From Geobacter sp. SVR (GTDB lineage Bacteria > Desulfobacterota > Desulfuromonadia > Geobacterales > Pseudopelobacteraceae), in assembly GCF_016865365.1 (NCBI RefSeq), contig NZ_AP024469.1:3564501-3628500 (forward strand): DNA of 64,000 nucleotides. The letters are read 5' to 3'. Shown here one piece after another: positions 48,236 through 57,131 of the stretch. A program made the position numbers and the translations under genes. Every line of letters starts with the position of its first letter. Position 1 is the stretch's first letter. The notes under the pieces were generated by a model that worked only from the letters and a program-made list of their open reading frames with translations, was not told where the DNA came from and did not search any database.

Positions 48236-48251
48236 AGCAGAGAGCGTGCCA
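48236..48251 (-). promoter_or_regulatory. Sigma-54 promoter of anfHDGK
   Basis: Minus strand TGGCACGCTCTCTGCT matches TGGCAC-N5-TTGCW with the -24 element perfect and one change at -12. Transcription should begin near 48225, about 60 bases before anfH. Confidence 0.85.
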
Positions 48252-48418
48252 GAACATGACGTGAGAGATGACGAGGAAGAATTCAGGTGGTAGAGACACG
48301 GAGGCGCCCAGCAGTTTCCGCACGATTGCAACAGGTTAGACACGGCAGGCCAATACTTCATTCACAGGATGCTGATCCGTTTTTGTCGGCATGGTTCCCG
48401 GACCGGACGTCGGTTCCT

Positions 48419-48432
48419 GTACCGCGGCGTAC
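48419..48432. promoter_or_regulatory. AnfA/VnfA-type upstream activator site 1
   Basis: GTAC-CGCGGC-GTAC is an exact GTAC-N6-GTAC dyad, the known recognition form of VnfA/AnfA, located about 170 bases upstream of the -24 element. Confidence 0.8.
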
Positions 48433-48447
48433 GATTGGAATGGAAAT

Positions 48448-48461
48448 GTACCGAAATGTAC
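48448..48461. promoter_or_regulatory. AnfA/VnfA-type upstream activator site 2
   Basis: GTAC-CGAAAT-GTAC, a second exact dyad 29 bases from site 1. Two such dyads in tandem fit an enhancer for a sigma-54 activator. The remaining 48462-48691 shows nothing recognisable. Confidence 0.8.
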
Positions 48462-48691
48462 GGAAGGCTCGCGGCCGCAGTCGAGCCTCGAACGGGGTGA
48501 AATGGGAGGGACAGGAAGACAGACGTTTCGGCCTGTTCAGGAGGAATATCGGGAACCGGGTCACAAGCCTGGGGAAAGTATGGGCGACACCATGAAAGGG
48601 AGCCGGCGGCCACGGCAGCCACCGGTGCTCTCCCTGTTCACGATGACAACATCAGCGCAGAGTTGTTCAGAGGTGGGTCTGGATGAAAAGG

Positions 48692-51600
48692 CTACGGCTC
48701 TTTCGGGGACTGTGCCGCTCCTGTGCCTTTACTACAGCGTTCACTCAACCTCTCCAGGAGCACGTAGAATACCGACACGAACGGAATGGCCAAAAGTGTC
48801 GATGAGAGCATACCGCCGAAAACTACCGTGCCGATGGCCCGTTGACTGGCGGAGCCCGCCCCGAAAGCGACCACGAGCGGCGCCACCCCGAGGATGAAGG
48901 CAAACGAGGTCATGATGATGGGGCGGAACCGGCGGTGGGTCGCCTCGATGGCGGCCTCGGCGATGTCCAGGCCGCTTTTGCGCAGGTCGCGGGCGAATTC
49001 GACGATCAGGATGGCGTTTTTGCTCGAAAGGGCGATCATGAGCACGAGCCCCACCTGGGTATAGAGGTTGTTGTCATAGCCACGTACTATGAGGGCAAGC
49101 AGGACACCGACAAGGGCAATGGGAACGACCAGTACGACCGCCGCGGGAGAGGTCCAGCTCTCGTACAGGGCTGCCAGCACCAGGTACACCAGAATGATGG
49201 AGACGGCATACACGAAGTAAGCCTGTTTCCCGACCTTTTTTTCCTGGTAGCTGGAGGAGGTCCAGTCGAATCCCATCCCTTCGGGCAATTGCCGTTCGGC
49301 TATCTGCTCCATGAAAGCGAGTGCCTGGCCGGAGCTGTAGCCGGGCGCTGCGGAGCCATAGATGGAGGCAGCCGGATAGAGGTTGTAGCGTGTGATCAGC
49401 TCAGAGCCGTTCGTCGGTTTGACATCGAGCAAGGCGCCCAGAGGGACCATGTCGCCGTTTGCATTGCGTACATGCAGGTTTTTTATGTCCTGCGGCTGGA
49501 GGCGGAACTGGTCGTTGGCCTGGACATATACCTGGAATACCTGATTGTATTTGTTGAACAGGTTTACGAACGAAGACCCCAGATAGGACTGGATAGTGGC
49601 GAACAGGTCGGCATTGGACACCTGGAAAGCCTGTGTCTTGGTCCTGTCGATGTCCAGATAAAGCTGCGGATTGCCAACGGTGAAGGTGCTTTGCAGACCG
49701 CGCAGACCCGCTTGGGCATTCGCTGCCTGGACAATTTCGTCCGCGGATTGCTTGAGCTGGTCCAATCCCAGGCTGGCCCGGTCCTCCAGCATCATCTGAA
49801 ACCCGCCCGTCTGCCCCAGTCCACGGATCGGCGGGGGGATTGCCACGAAGGCCAGGGCGTCCTGGATGCCTGCGAGCTCCCGGTTGATATTCGAGATGAT
49901 GACATCCTGGCTCAAAGCCGAACCGCGTTCCCCCCAATCCTGGTAGACGAAGAACGTGGACGAAACATTGGAGACGTTGGCGAAGTCCAGGACCGAGAAA
50001 CCGCCTATGGTTACCCAGGAGGCAATTCCGCGGGTCTTTTTCAAGATGGCATTGACCTGATCGGCTGCTCGTTGCAGTCGCGGCTGCGATGCGCCGGGAG
50101 GCAGCACGGTCACAAGAATGGCATACCCCTGGTCCTCGGTCGGAAGAAATCCGGTCGGCCTGCTCAAAAAAAACAGGGTGGAGATGGTAACGATGATCGC
50201 AAAAATTATCGCCGACAGAACGGGAACCTTCACCATCCGGGTGACGATCCCCATATAGGAATCGGACACCTTCTGAAAGGCCCTGTTAAACCCTCGGAAA
50301 AACCGGTTGGGCGGTTTTTCTCCCCGCGGCTTCAACCATAGGGCGCACTGGGCCGGTTTCAGCGTCAGGGCGTTCAGGGCACTGAGGACGGTTGTGGCGG
50401 CTATCACCAGAGCGAATTGACGGAAGATCTGCCCGGTCAGCCCCGGAAGGAATGAAGCTGGCAGGAAGACGGCAACAAGGGCCAGTGTAATCCCCATGAT
50501 CGGCCCGGTGAGCTCCTGCATCGCCTTGATCGTGGCCTCCTTCGGCGGCATGCCCTGCTCGATGTAGTAGGAGCTGTTCTCGACGATGATGATGGCGTCG
50601 TCCACGACGATGCCGATGACCAGGACCAAGGCAAACAAGGTCATGAGGTTGATGGTGAAACCGAGTGCAGCTATGGCGATGAAGGCGCCAAGAATGGTGA
50701 CCGGAACGGTAGTGGCCGGAACCAGCATGCCTCTGAAGCTCTGCAGGAACACGACGATCACGATGAGTACCAGGATGCCGGCGATGACCAGTGTCTCATA
50801 GACCTTTGATATGGCTTCTCTGACAAAGGTGGTGGTGTCGTACCGGATGCCGTATTTCAAACCCGCGGGAAACGTTTTGCTCAAGTCCGCCATGGCCGTA
50901 TAGATGCTGTCGGCCACCGCAATGGCATTGGCATCCGGCAGAGAGAACATGACGATCTGCGCGGAATGGAGGCCCGATACTCGGGAAAAATTGCTGTAAT
51001 TCTGCCGGCTCAACTCCACCTTGGCTATGTCGCGCAGGCGTACGATCTGTGGCGATGTACCGGTAACGGATTTGATGATGATGTTCTCGAATTCTTTTTC
51101 ACTGGACAGCCGGCCAAGGGCAGTTATGGTGAGCTGATAAGGATGATGCTCAGGCACCGGTGGAACACCCAACTGACCGGTGGCCACCTCCACGTTCTGG
51201 CCCTGGATGGCCGCCACCACATCGGAGGTCTTGAGCCCGAAAGTCTGCAATCTGTTGGGGTCCAGCCATACCCGCATACTGTAAGGGCCGGCGCCGAAGA
51301 TCCTGACCTGGCCGACACCGGGTATTCGCGCAAGCGGGTTCTGCAGGTTTATCAGACCGTAGTTGGAGAGAAACGTTTCGTCGAAACGGTCGTCATCGGA
51401 ATACAGGCTAACCACGAGCAGGATATTCGGGGATACCTTCTTGACCGTGATTCCCTGTCTCTGTGCGGCATCGGGAAGCTGGGCCAGGGAGCTGTTGACC
51501 AGGTTCTGCACCAGCGCTATTGAAGCATTCAGGTCGGTACCGATATCGAACGTGACCGTCAAGGTATAAGAGCCGTCGCTGCCGCTGGTGGAAGACATGT

Positions 51601-51832
51601 AGATGGCCTTCTCCACACCGTTCACCGCTTGCTCGATGGGGGTCGCGATAGTGGCTGCCACTACTTCGGCGCTTGCTCCCGGATACCGGACGCTGATCTG
51701 CACGGTGGGCGGGACAATCTGCGGATACTGGGCCACCGGGAGAAGTTTGAGAAAGATGAGCCCGATCAGTATGGTGATTATCGCTATGACGTTGGCAAAA
51801 ATCGGCCGTTCTATGAAATATTTGGAGATCAT
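48692..51832 (-). CDS. RND multidrug efflux pump inner-membrane transporter (HAE1/AcrB type)
   Basis: 1046 residues, standard length. The start MISKYFIERPIFANVIAIITILIG, VDDAIIIVENSSYYIEQG with the paired Asp of helix 4, and RPIIMTSFAFILGVAPLV are hallmark HAE1 motifs; two large periplasmic loops divide twelve membrane helices. It exports hydrophobic drugs by proton antiport with its adaptor and outer-membrane channel. The start overlaps the adaptor stop by ATGA. Confidence 0.94.
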   Translation of the reverse strand: MISKYFIERPIFANVIAIITILIGLIFLKLLPVAQYPQIVPPTVQISVRYPGASAEVVAATIATPIEQAVNGVEKAIYMSSTSGSDGSYTLTVTFDIGTDLNASIALVQNLVNSSLAQLPDAAQRQGITVKKVSPNILLVVSLYSDDDRFDETFLSNYGLINLQNPLARIPGVGQVRIFGAGPYSMRVWLDPNRLQTFGLKTSDVVAAIQGQNVEVATGQLGVPPVPEHHPYQLTITALGRLSSEKEFENIIIKSVTGTSPQIVRLRDIAKVELSRQNYSNFSRVSGLHSAQIVMFSLPDANAIAVADSIYTAMADLSKTFPAGLKYGIRYDTTTFVREAISKVYETLVIAGILVLIVIVVFLQSFRGMLVPATTVPVTILGAFIAIAALGFTINLMTLFALVLVIGIVVDDAIIIVENSSYYIEQGMPPKEATIKAMQELTGPIMGITLALVAVFLPASFLPGLTGQIFRQFALVIAATTVLSALNALTLKPAQCALWLKPRGEKPPNRFFRGFNRAFQKVSDSYMGIVTRMVKVPVLSAIIFAIIVTISTLFFLSRPTGFLPTEDQGYAILVTVLPPGASQPRLQRAADQVNAILKKTRGIASWVTIGGFSVLDFANVSNVSSTFFVYQDWGERGSALSQDVIISNINRELAGIQDALAFVAIPPPIRGLGQTGGFQMMLEDRASLGLDQLKQSADEIVQAANAQAGLRGLQSTFTVGNPQLYLDIDRTKTQAFQVSNADLFATIQSYLGSSFVNLFNKYNQVFQVYVQANDQFRLQPQDIKNLHVRNANGDMVPLGALLDVKPTNGSELITRYNLYPAASIYGSAAPGYSSGQALAFMEQIAERQLPEGMGFDWTSSSYQEKKVGKQAYFVYAVSIILVYLVLAALYESWTSPAAVVLVVPIALVGVLLALIVRGYDNNLYTQVGLVLMIALSSKNAILIVEFARDLRKSGLDIAEAAIEATHRRFRPIIMTSFAFILGVAPLVVAFGAGSASQRAIGTVVFGGMLSSTLLAIPFVSVFYVLLERLSERCSKGTGAAQSPKEP

Positions 51833-52992
51833 CGGACCCCTTTCGGCGCCGGATTCTCCTGTTCCGGAGTGACCCGGCTGCCCGGATGGGCTTTCAACAA
51901 GGCGCTGACGACGATCCGTTCATTTCCTGACAGACCTTCTTCAATGACGCGCAGACTGTCTTCTTCCAGAGGACCCGTTTTAACCGTGCGGCGTTCGACG
52001 GTATTCTGGGCGTTGACCACGAGTACATACGAGCCTTGCTGGTCGCTGCCGACCGCCGTGGCCGGCACGAGCTGTGCCATCCTGGTTTCAACGGGCACGC
52101 GCACCCGTGCGTACAAGCCCGGCATGATTTTCCCGGCAGCGTTCGGGAAGGTGCCTCTCATCAGCAGAGTCCCCGTTGTGGGAGTAACGCTGATCGACGC
52201 AAAGTCCAGCCGGCCGCTGTGTGGATAACCTTCTTCGCCGGTCATGCCGGCAGATACCGGCCACTTGCCGACGTCCCCTTTCCCCGGCTTCCAGTCGGCG
52301 CTTTTCGTCAGACGGGCAAGGTCGCTATCGCTCACGTTGAAGTACACGTAGATAGGGTCCACCTGGCTGATCTGGGCGAGATTCGTGTTGGATGACGAAG
52401 AACCCACCACATTCCCGGGGTCCTGAAGTCTTCGGTCTATCCTGCCGGTAAAGGGGGAAACGACCCGCGTGTAGCCCAGGTTGAGCTTTGCCGTCGCCGC
52501 GTTCGCTGATGCGGTCTTCAGATTGGCCTCGGCGGAATCACGCTGGTACTGCCAGTTATCCACGTCGGATTGCGCGGCAGCGTTGGCAGTCAAGAGATTC
52601 GAGTAGCGGAGGAATTGACTTTGGGCATATTTAAGCTGGGCCTGCTGCGTTAAAACCTGCCCCTCCGCCTGCCGCAGAGCGTCCTGGTACGTATTCTGCT
52701 GGATCAGAAAAAGGAGCTGTCCTTTTTTCACCATTTGACCATCGTGGAAAAAGACCTTGTCCAGATATCCCTGGACCCTGGCCACCAGTTGTACCGTGTT
52801 GATGGCCTGGGTGTTTCCCGTCAGTTCCAGATAGTACGTAACCTTACGCTGCAGCGGCTGGCTGACTGACACTTTCGGGGGAAGAGGAGGCTGGGGCTTT
52901 TCCCGCTTGCAGCCGGCACAGCAAAAGAATGAGAGGAGGAAAACGGCAACGGCTGCGGCTTCCTTCACTATTGTTTTCTTCCTGCAATGCAT
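51829..52992 (-). CDS. RND efflux periplasmic adaptor (membrane fusion lipoprotein)
   Basis: 387 residues from ATG 52992 (GGAGGCACACGG upstream). The lipoprotein signal VFLLSFFCCAGC is followed by YYLELTGNTQAINTVQLVARVQGYLDKVFFHDGQMVKKGQLLF (lipoyl half), a coiled-coil hairpin (about 105-165) and SPFTGRIDRRLQDPGNVV. This is the AcrA/MexA family, bridging pump and channel. Confidence 0.92.
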   Translation of the reverse strand: MHCRKKTIVKEAAAVAVFLLSFFCCAGCKREKPQPPLPPKVSVSQPLQRKVTYYLELTGNTQAINTVQLVARVQGYLDKVFFHDGQMVKKGQLLFLIQQNTYQDALRQAEGQVLTQQAQLKYAQSQFLRYSNLLTANAAAQSDVDNWQYQRDSAEANLKTASANAATAKLNLGYTRVVSPFTGRIDRRLQDPGNVVGSSSSNTNLAQISQVDPIYVYFNVSDSDLARLTKSADWKPGKGDVGKWPVSAGMTGEEGYPHSGRLDFASISVTPTTGTLLMRGTFPNAAGKIMPGLYARVRVPVETRMAQLVPATAVGSDQQGSYVLVVNAQNTVERRTVKTGPLEEDSLRVIEEGLSGNERIVVSALLKAHPGSRVTPEQENPAPKGVR

Positions 52993-53043
52993 CCGTGTGC
53001 CTCCGCGGCTTGATTGGTTTCCGGATCGACTCACATTCTGCTG

Positions 53044-54630
53044 TTACCAGTCGGGTGATGTGGGGGAGGATTCGGGTTTCTTCCCGGCAGCCGGATTATA
53101 CGATGCCGGAGCAAGCAGGCTGCCCCAATCGGTACGCTTTTCCATTTCCACTGTTACGGCGGGTGCAACCAATTCTTTCCCTTCCCGGAACTCCCATCCG
53201 CCGCCAAGCGCCCGGTAAACCCCCACCAGGTTGATGGATATGTTCCCCAGGGTGGCGGCCAAGCGGTCCTGCTCATTCAAGAGAGACTGCTGGGCAATAA
53301 GAACGGCGGTGAAATCCCTGACCCCTGCCACATATTGCTTCACCGCCAGGTTCATCGAGTTCTTGGCCGCTTCGGCACTTTGAGCCAGAAAGGCGGCCTG
53401 TTCCTGAGCCCTGAGGAACGCGGCCAGATTGTCCTCCACGTCCTGCTGTGCCTTCAGTACCGTATTTTGATAGACAAGGAGCAGCTCTTGCAGCCTTGCA
53501 TCCTGCAACCGCACATTGTTTCTGATCTGGCCGTAATTGAAGATGTTCCATTGGAGCGAGGGACCGATCTGATAGGTGCGGCTGCTCCACCGAAAGATAT
53601 CGCCCAGGCTTGACTCTCCGATAGTGCTGGCAGAAAATCCGAAATTTCCGACCAAAGACAGGGCGGGATAAAGATCCGCTTTGGCGACGCCGATCTGAGC
53701 CGATTGCGCAACTGCCTGATATTCTGCGCTGCGGATATCGGGACGGCGGCGGAGCAGGTCGGCGGGAATCCCGACACTCACCTCACGGGGGGAAACCGGT
53801 ATCCCTTGGTTCCCCTTGATCATATCCGCCAGATCGTTCGGCGCCATGCCCAGCAATACGCACAGGGCATTTCTCTGCTGCTTTAACTGGGCATCAAGCG
53901 CAGGAATGGTGGCCATGGTATCGCTGAGTGCCGCTTTGGCCTGCTCCACATCCAGTTGCGAAACAACACCGAAGCGAAATCGTGTTTCAGCGATCTTCAG
54001 ACTTTCCCGACCGGTTTCTACATTCTGGCGTGCAATCTCGATCCGCTTTTCCAGGGTCCTGACATTGATGTAGGAAGTGGCTACATCAGCGGTGAGGCTG
54101 ACCAGGGCGTTGTCGTAATCAGCAGCCGTTGCAAGCCAGGCGGCGCTGGCCGACTCGATGCCGCGTCTGAACTTCCCCCAGAAATCCAGTTCCCAACTGG
54201 CGCTTGCCGCAATTTGGGCGAGAGAGAATTCGAAGGGGGGAAAGGCTTGCACTCCGGATTGACTCGTTCTGATATGCTGCAGAGAACCGTTGATCTGCTG
54301 GGTCTGGGGGTAAAAATTACCGGCAGCGATCCCAAGCTGGGCTCGCGCTTCGATCACTCTCACGCCGGCAACCTTGAGGGACAGGTTTCCGTCGTAAGCC
54401 CGACCAATGAGTTGATTCAGGACCGGGTCATTGAAGGCCTGCCACCAGGTGCGGTACTCCCCGGTCTCGCTCTTGACCCTTGTATCTCCCGCTTCCGTCC
54501 AGGTCGGAGAGACCTCGACATCGGGGCGTCGATAGTCGGGACCGACCATACAGCCGGACAGCGTCAAGGTAAGGACCGCCATAAGAACAGAAAGGAACGA
54601 GTGCGGTGCGGTAATAGGGCGAAGGTGCAT
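53044..54630 (-). CDS. RND efflux outer-membrane factor (NodT/OprM family lipoprotein)
   Basis: 528 residues from ATG 54630 (AGGAGG upstream). Lipoprotein signal LTLTLSGCMVGPDY, then two outer-membrane-efflux repeats: WWQAFNDPVLNQLI, LTADVATSYINVRTLEKRIEIA, IPADLLRRRPDIRSAEYQ and ALSLVGNFGFS. It forms the trimeric channel of the pump. The operon order is OMF - adaptor - pump, with 51 bases before the adaptor gene. Confidence 0.93.
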   Translation of the reverse strand: MHLRPITAPHSFLSVLMAVLTLTLSGCMVGPDYRRPDVEVSPTWTEAGDTRVKSETGEYRTWWQAFNDPVLNQLIGRAYDGNLSLKVAGVRVIEARAQLGIAAGNFYPQTQQINGSLQHIRTSQSGVQAFPPFEFSLAQIAASASWELDFWGKFRRGIESASAAWLATAADYDNALVSLTADVATSYINVRTLEKRIEIARQNVETGRESLKIAETRFRFGVVSQLDVEQAKAALSDTMATIPALDAQLKQQRNALCVLLGMAPNDLADMIKGNQGIPVSPREVSVGIPADLLRRRPDIRSAEYQAVAQSAQIGVAKADLYPALSLVGNFGFSASTIGESSLGDIFRWSSRTYQIGPSLQWNIFNYGQIRNNVRLQDARLQELLLVYQNTVLKAQQDVEDNLAAFLRAQEQAAFLAQSAEAAKNSMNLAVKQYVAGVRDFTAVLIAQQSLLNEQDRLAATLGNISINLVGVYRALGGGWEFREGKELVAPAVTVEMEKRTDWGSLLAPASYNPAAGKKPESSPTSPDW

Positions 54631-54832
54631 GGACCCCGGCCTCCTGAACTGCCTCTGAGCCTGGAAAATAATTAAATTAAAATAATCTTCTGAAAATAAT
54701 ATCATGATCCCGGAAGGAGTCCACGGGCGGGGAAGATAAAAATTCCGATGTGCTGAGGCGGATAAGATGAGTAACGAGTGAAGAGGTAATTGCTGGAGCG
54801 ACTCAACACGGTTTGGGAACCACAAAAAGAGA

Positions 54833-54862
54833 AAGGGGTCAGGCTGATCAGCCTAACCCCTT
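54833..54862 (-). terminator. Hairpin terminator beside the tRNA-Gly remnant
   Basis: AAGGGGT and ACCCCTT, with AGGCT-GATC-AGCCT inside and one mismatch pair. On the minus strand it is followed by TTTCTCTTTTTG. Its position relative to the remnant mirrors that of the terminator at 62782-62812 relative to the intact tRNA. Confidence 0.7.
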
Positions 54863-54870
54863 GTTTTCTT

Positions 54871-54893
54871 TGGGGCGGGAAACGGGATTCGAA
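54871..54893. repeat. Copy of the tRNA-Gly 3' end (putative att site)
   Basis: The 23 bases match 62822-62844, the 3' end of tRNA-Gly, at 22 positions and in the same orientation; GCGGGAAACGGGATTCGAA is exact. Beyond it the similarity ends. A duplicated tRNA 3' end is the usual scar of an integrated element. The flanking 54631-54965 holds no other gene. Confidence 0.65.
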
Positions 54894-54965
54894 AGGGCTG
54901 GCTTCGCCGATAGTTTACGATACATCCGGCCAGGGAGGAAAAAAGATACTAACGTTGCCCTTTCG

Positions 54966-55469
54966 TTAAAGCGTTGCCGCAATCGTGCGGGCTACGGTCA
55001 TGGCATGCGCCCGGATCTTCTCCGGCGGCATATCATCGATGCCGAACAGGCTCCGGTCAAAGTCGAACAACCTGTCGGTAATCACCAGCTCCGGTTCCAG
55101 CCCTTCAATGACTCCCGCCATCATCCGCGAGGCGCAGTTGACGTGACAGCCCTCCAACGACAGGAGCCGCCCCGCCTTGCGGACCAGGTCGCGCTGGCCG
55201 GAGTCTTTGGTAAACGCTCCCCCCAGGCAGACTCTGACGGTCTTTTCCGGCACCAGCGAATGGCACAGGATATTTGCTGTTTGCCGCGCAATCTCTCCGC
55301 GAAGACACGCCCCTTCGCAACACATCACTGCCACCGGCTTCTCTTTTTGGCGATCGGCATAATCGTCACAGAGATGGCAATTGTTTTTTGCCTTGGCTAT
55401 ACGGATTTCTTCGTACTCGCCGTTCTCTTCTGCTGTAGTTCTGGGTTTGCAACAGTCTTTGAAATTCAT
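54966..55469 (-). CDS. DGC-domain putative zinc-binding protein
   Basis: 167 residues from ATG 55469 (GGGAGGAACAC upstream). The N-terminus is Cys-rich (MNFKDCCKP, NNCHLCDDY). The core has VMCCEGACLRGEIARQTANIL, VRVCLGGAFTKDSGQRDLV, LEGCHVNCASRM and LVITDRLFDFD. This is the family named after its conserved D-G-C residues, thought to bind zinc or another metal through Cys. It lies 77 bases after an ECF sigma factor gene on the same strand and next to arsenic genes. The function is not established. Confidence 0.75.
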   Translation of the reverse strand: MNFKDCCKPRTTAEENGEYEEIRIAKAKNNCHLCDDYADRQKEKPVAVMCCEGACLRGEIARQTANILCHSLVPEKTVRVCLGGAFTKDSGQRDLVRKAGRLLSLEGCHVNCASRMMAGVIEGLEPELVITDRLFDFDRSLFGIDDMPPEKIRAHAMTVARTIAATL

Positions 55470-55546
55470 GTGTTCCTCCCACGGTGGATTTGACTGCTCT
55501 GTCACCGTAGACGGGAACGCGCGAAAAAAGATACGCTGGGCGGGAT

Positions 55547-56104
55547 TTATTCTGATTTGCGATCGCACATCAGGTTGCTGCGCTCATCATGGTAGAAGGT
55601 GCACTGGCACTCCAAGGCTTTCTTCAGAGCGGTACGTCCTCGATGAAGTCTGATCTTGACGGTGTCGATGCTGATCTGCAGAACTGAAGCTATCTCAGCG
55701 TTGGAAAGCTCTTCAAAATCACTAAGGAGCAATACCGTCCGGTAATTCTCGGGCAGTTGCTCCACAACACCGCGGATGCAGGCATTCATCTCCCTGCGAA
55801 TATACTCGTGATCCGTGCCTGCAGAATCCAAATCCGGGTGTTCATCTACCGATGCATCATCAGCCATTTTTTCGAGCCGGTTCTGTTTCACGGTTGATGA
55901 AGCGGCATGGTCATGGGCGGTGTTGGTTGCGATTCGGTAGATCCAGGTGGAAAGGGACGCCTCACCCCGGAAGTCGCCGAACGCCTGACTGACCTTCAGG
56001 AAGACCGTCTGGGTCAGGTCGGCAGCATCTGCCTCGCTGGTGAGGTTGGTGAGGTACCGATATATTTTGGGCTGGAACATGCAGTAAATCTCATCAAAAG
56101 TCAC
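55547..56104 (-). CDS. ECF-type RNA polymerase sigma factor
   Basis: About 185 residues from GTG 56104, preferred because GGGAG lies seven bases ahead; a TTG five codons upstream lacks one. Region 2: YLTNLTSEADAADLTQTVFLKVSQAFGDFRGEASLSTWIYRIATNTAHD. Region 4: LPENYRTVLLLSDFEELSNAEIASVLQISIDTVKIRLHRGRTALKKAL. The Cys-containing C-terminal tail (CQCTF) may act as a sensor, as in zinc- or redox-responsive ECFs. No anti-sigma gene is adjacent; the DGC-domain gene follows. Confidence 0.88.
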   Translation of the reverse strand: MTFDEIYCMFQPKIYRYLTNLTSEADAADLTQTVFLKVSQAFGDFRGEASLSTWIYRIATNTAHDHAASSTVKQNRLEKMADDASVDEHPDLDSAGTDHEYIRREMNACIRGVVEQLPENYRTVLLLSDFEELSNAEIASVLQISIDTVKIRLHRGRTALKKALECQCTFYHDERSNLMCDRKSE

Positions 56105-56143
56105 TGGACACTCCCGCAATGATCGTTGATTTCGGAAGCAATC

Positions 56144-56164
56144 ATATTCGCTTTAGCGGATAAA
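56144..56164. promoter_or_regulatory. ArsR-type operator candidate 1
   Basis: ATATTCGC-TTTA-GCGGATAAAT, a slightly imperfect version of the palindrome at 56678-56705, in the divergent region between the sigma factor and arsR. Confidence 0.5.
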
Positions 56165-56300
56165 TCAATATCGCAATTTTATCATGACAGGCTATAAAGG
56201 GATGTGGTCATAGCTGGAATTACGGAGTCTCTGATCTCTCACCCTCTGTAATCTTCACGTAACTTGACCCCGGGCTCAAACAGTTCTATAAGTCTATGCC

Positions 56301-56648
56301 ATGAAACGCCACGCCCAGATATTCAAGGCCCTGGCAGATCCGATTCGACTGCGCATTATCCTTCTTCTGGAAGCCGAAGGAGAGTTGTGCGTCTGCGACC
56401 TGATGGCCGTCTTGAAACTTCCACAGTCCACTGTGTCGAGGCATTTGGCCTACCTCAAACGCAGCTGCTGGGTCGACACCCGCCGCCAGGGAGTCTGGAT
56501 GTATTACCAGTTGAGCCATGAGAGCTGCGAGGTGTGCCGTGAAGTACTCGACATTCTCCGCAGACACGCGTCCGGCCTTCCTGAGTCAGCCGCTGATCGT
56601 ACCGCCTTGACCGCCATCCTGAAGAACAAGCCGAGCACTTGCCCCTAA
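56301..56648 (+). CDS. arsR: ArsR-family arsenic-responsive repressor
   Basis: 115 residues. AQIFKALADPIRLRIILLLEAEGELCVCDLMAVLKLPQSTVSRHLAYLKR is the ArsR winged helix, with the ELCVCDL metalloid-binding Cys pair in helix alpha-3. A further Cys pair (SCEVC) lies near residue 76. It releases DNA on binding As(III). It precedes arsC by 63 bases, which contain the perfect operator at 56678-56705. Confidence 0.9.
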   Translation: MKRHAQIFKALADPIRLRIILLLEAEGELCVCDLMAVLKLPQSTVSRHLAYLKRSCWVDTRRQGVWMYYQLSHESCEVCREVLDILRRHASGLPESAADRTALTAILKNKPSTCP

Positions 56649-56677
56649 CCCATCCTCTGTAACACAATTGTCGCTTG

Positions 56678-56705
56678 AAATATATCCGCAAAAGCGGATA
56701 TATTT
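56678..56705. promoter_or_regulatory. Perfect palindrome between arsR and arsC
   Basis: AAATATATCCGC-AAAA-GCGGATATATTT: 12-base arms without a mismatch, ending six bases before the arsC ATG. It shares ATnCGC-N4-GCGGAT with the site at 56144-56164. It may be an ArsR operator, an mRNA hairpin, or both. Confidence 0.65.
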
Positions 56706-56711
56706 ACTTTC

Positions 56712-57131
56712 ATGAAATCACGCGTACTCTTTCTCTGTACCCACAACTCATGCCGCTCCCAGATGGCCGAAGGACTCGTGAACCATTACCTCGGCGACCG
56801 CTTCGAGGCTTTTTCAGCCGGCACGGAAGCCACCAGGGTCAATCCTCTGGCCATTCAGGTTCTGGCCGAGCTCGGCATTGACATCTCCGGACATAGCTCC
56901 AAGACCATTGATGAATTTGCCGGCCAAAGCTTTGACCACGTCATCACGCTCTGCGGCTCGGCCAACGAGCAATGCCCACTTTTCTTCGGGGGTACGCAAC
57001 GGGTCCATATCGGATTTGATGATCCCTCACGGCTGCCAGGCAGTGCTGAAGAGGTCCTGCCCGAGTTTCGCCGGGTACGGGACCAAATTCTTCACAGAAT
57101 CAGCACCTGTCTGACAGGAGCACAAATATGA
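56712..57131 (+). CDS. arsC: Arsenate reductase, LMW-phosphatase (thioredoxin-coupled) type
   Basis: 139 residues. The P-loop is [14 protein letters not shown] with the catalytic Cys. The redox Cys pair appears in [10 protein letters not shown], and the aspartate lies in the F-DDP block ([12 protein letters not shown]). It reduces As(V) to As(III) for export by Acr3, whose start overlaps its stop by ATGA. A clear Shine-Dalgarno is missing; the ATG sits just after the palindrome. Confidence 0.92.
   Translation: MKSRVLFLCTHNSCRSQMAEGLVNHYLGDRFEAFSAGTEATRVNPLAIQVLAELGIDISGHSSKTIDEFAGQSFDHVITLCGSANEQCPLFFGGTQRVHIGFDDPSRLPGSAEEVLPEFRRVRDQILHRISTCLTGAQI

Noticed and set aside
48391-48897. Plus-strand frame across the anfH enhancer region
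   Set aside because: It overlaps the end of the RND pump gene and the activator sites, lacks a ribosome site and resembles no protein.
54813-55493. 226-residue plus-strand frame over the island edge
   Set aside because: It is the antisense of the DGC-domain gene and the tRNA remnant; the start RETGFE is a common artefact of tRNA 3' ends.
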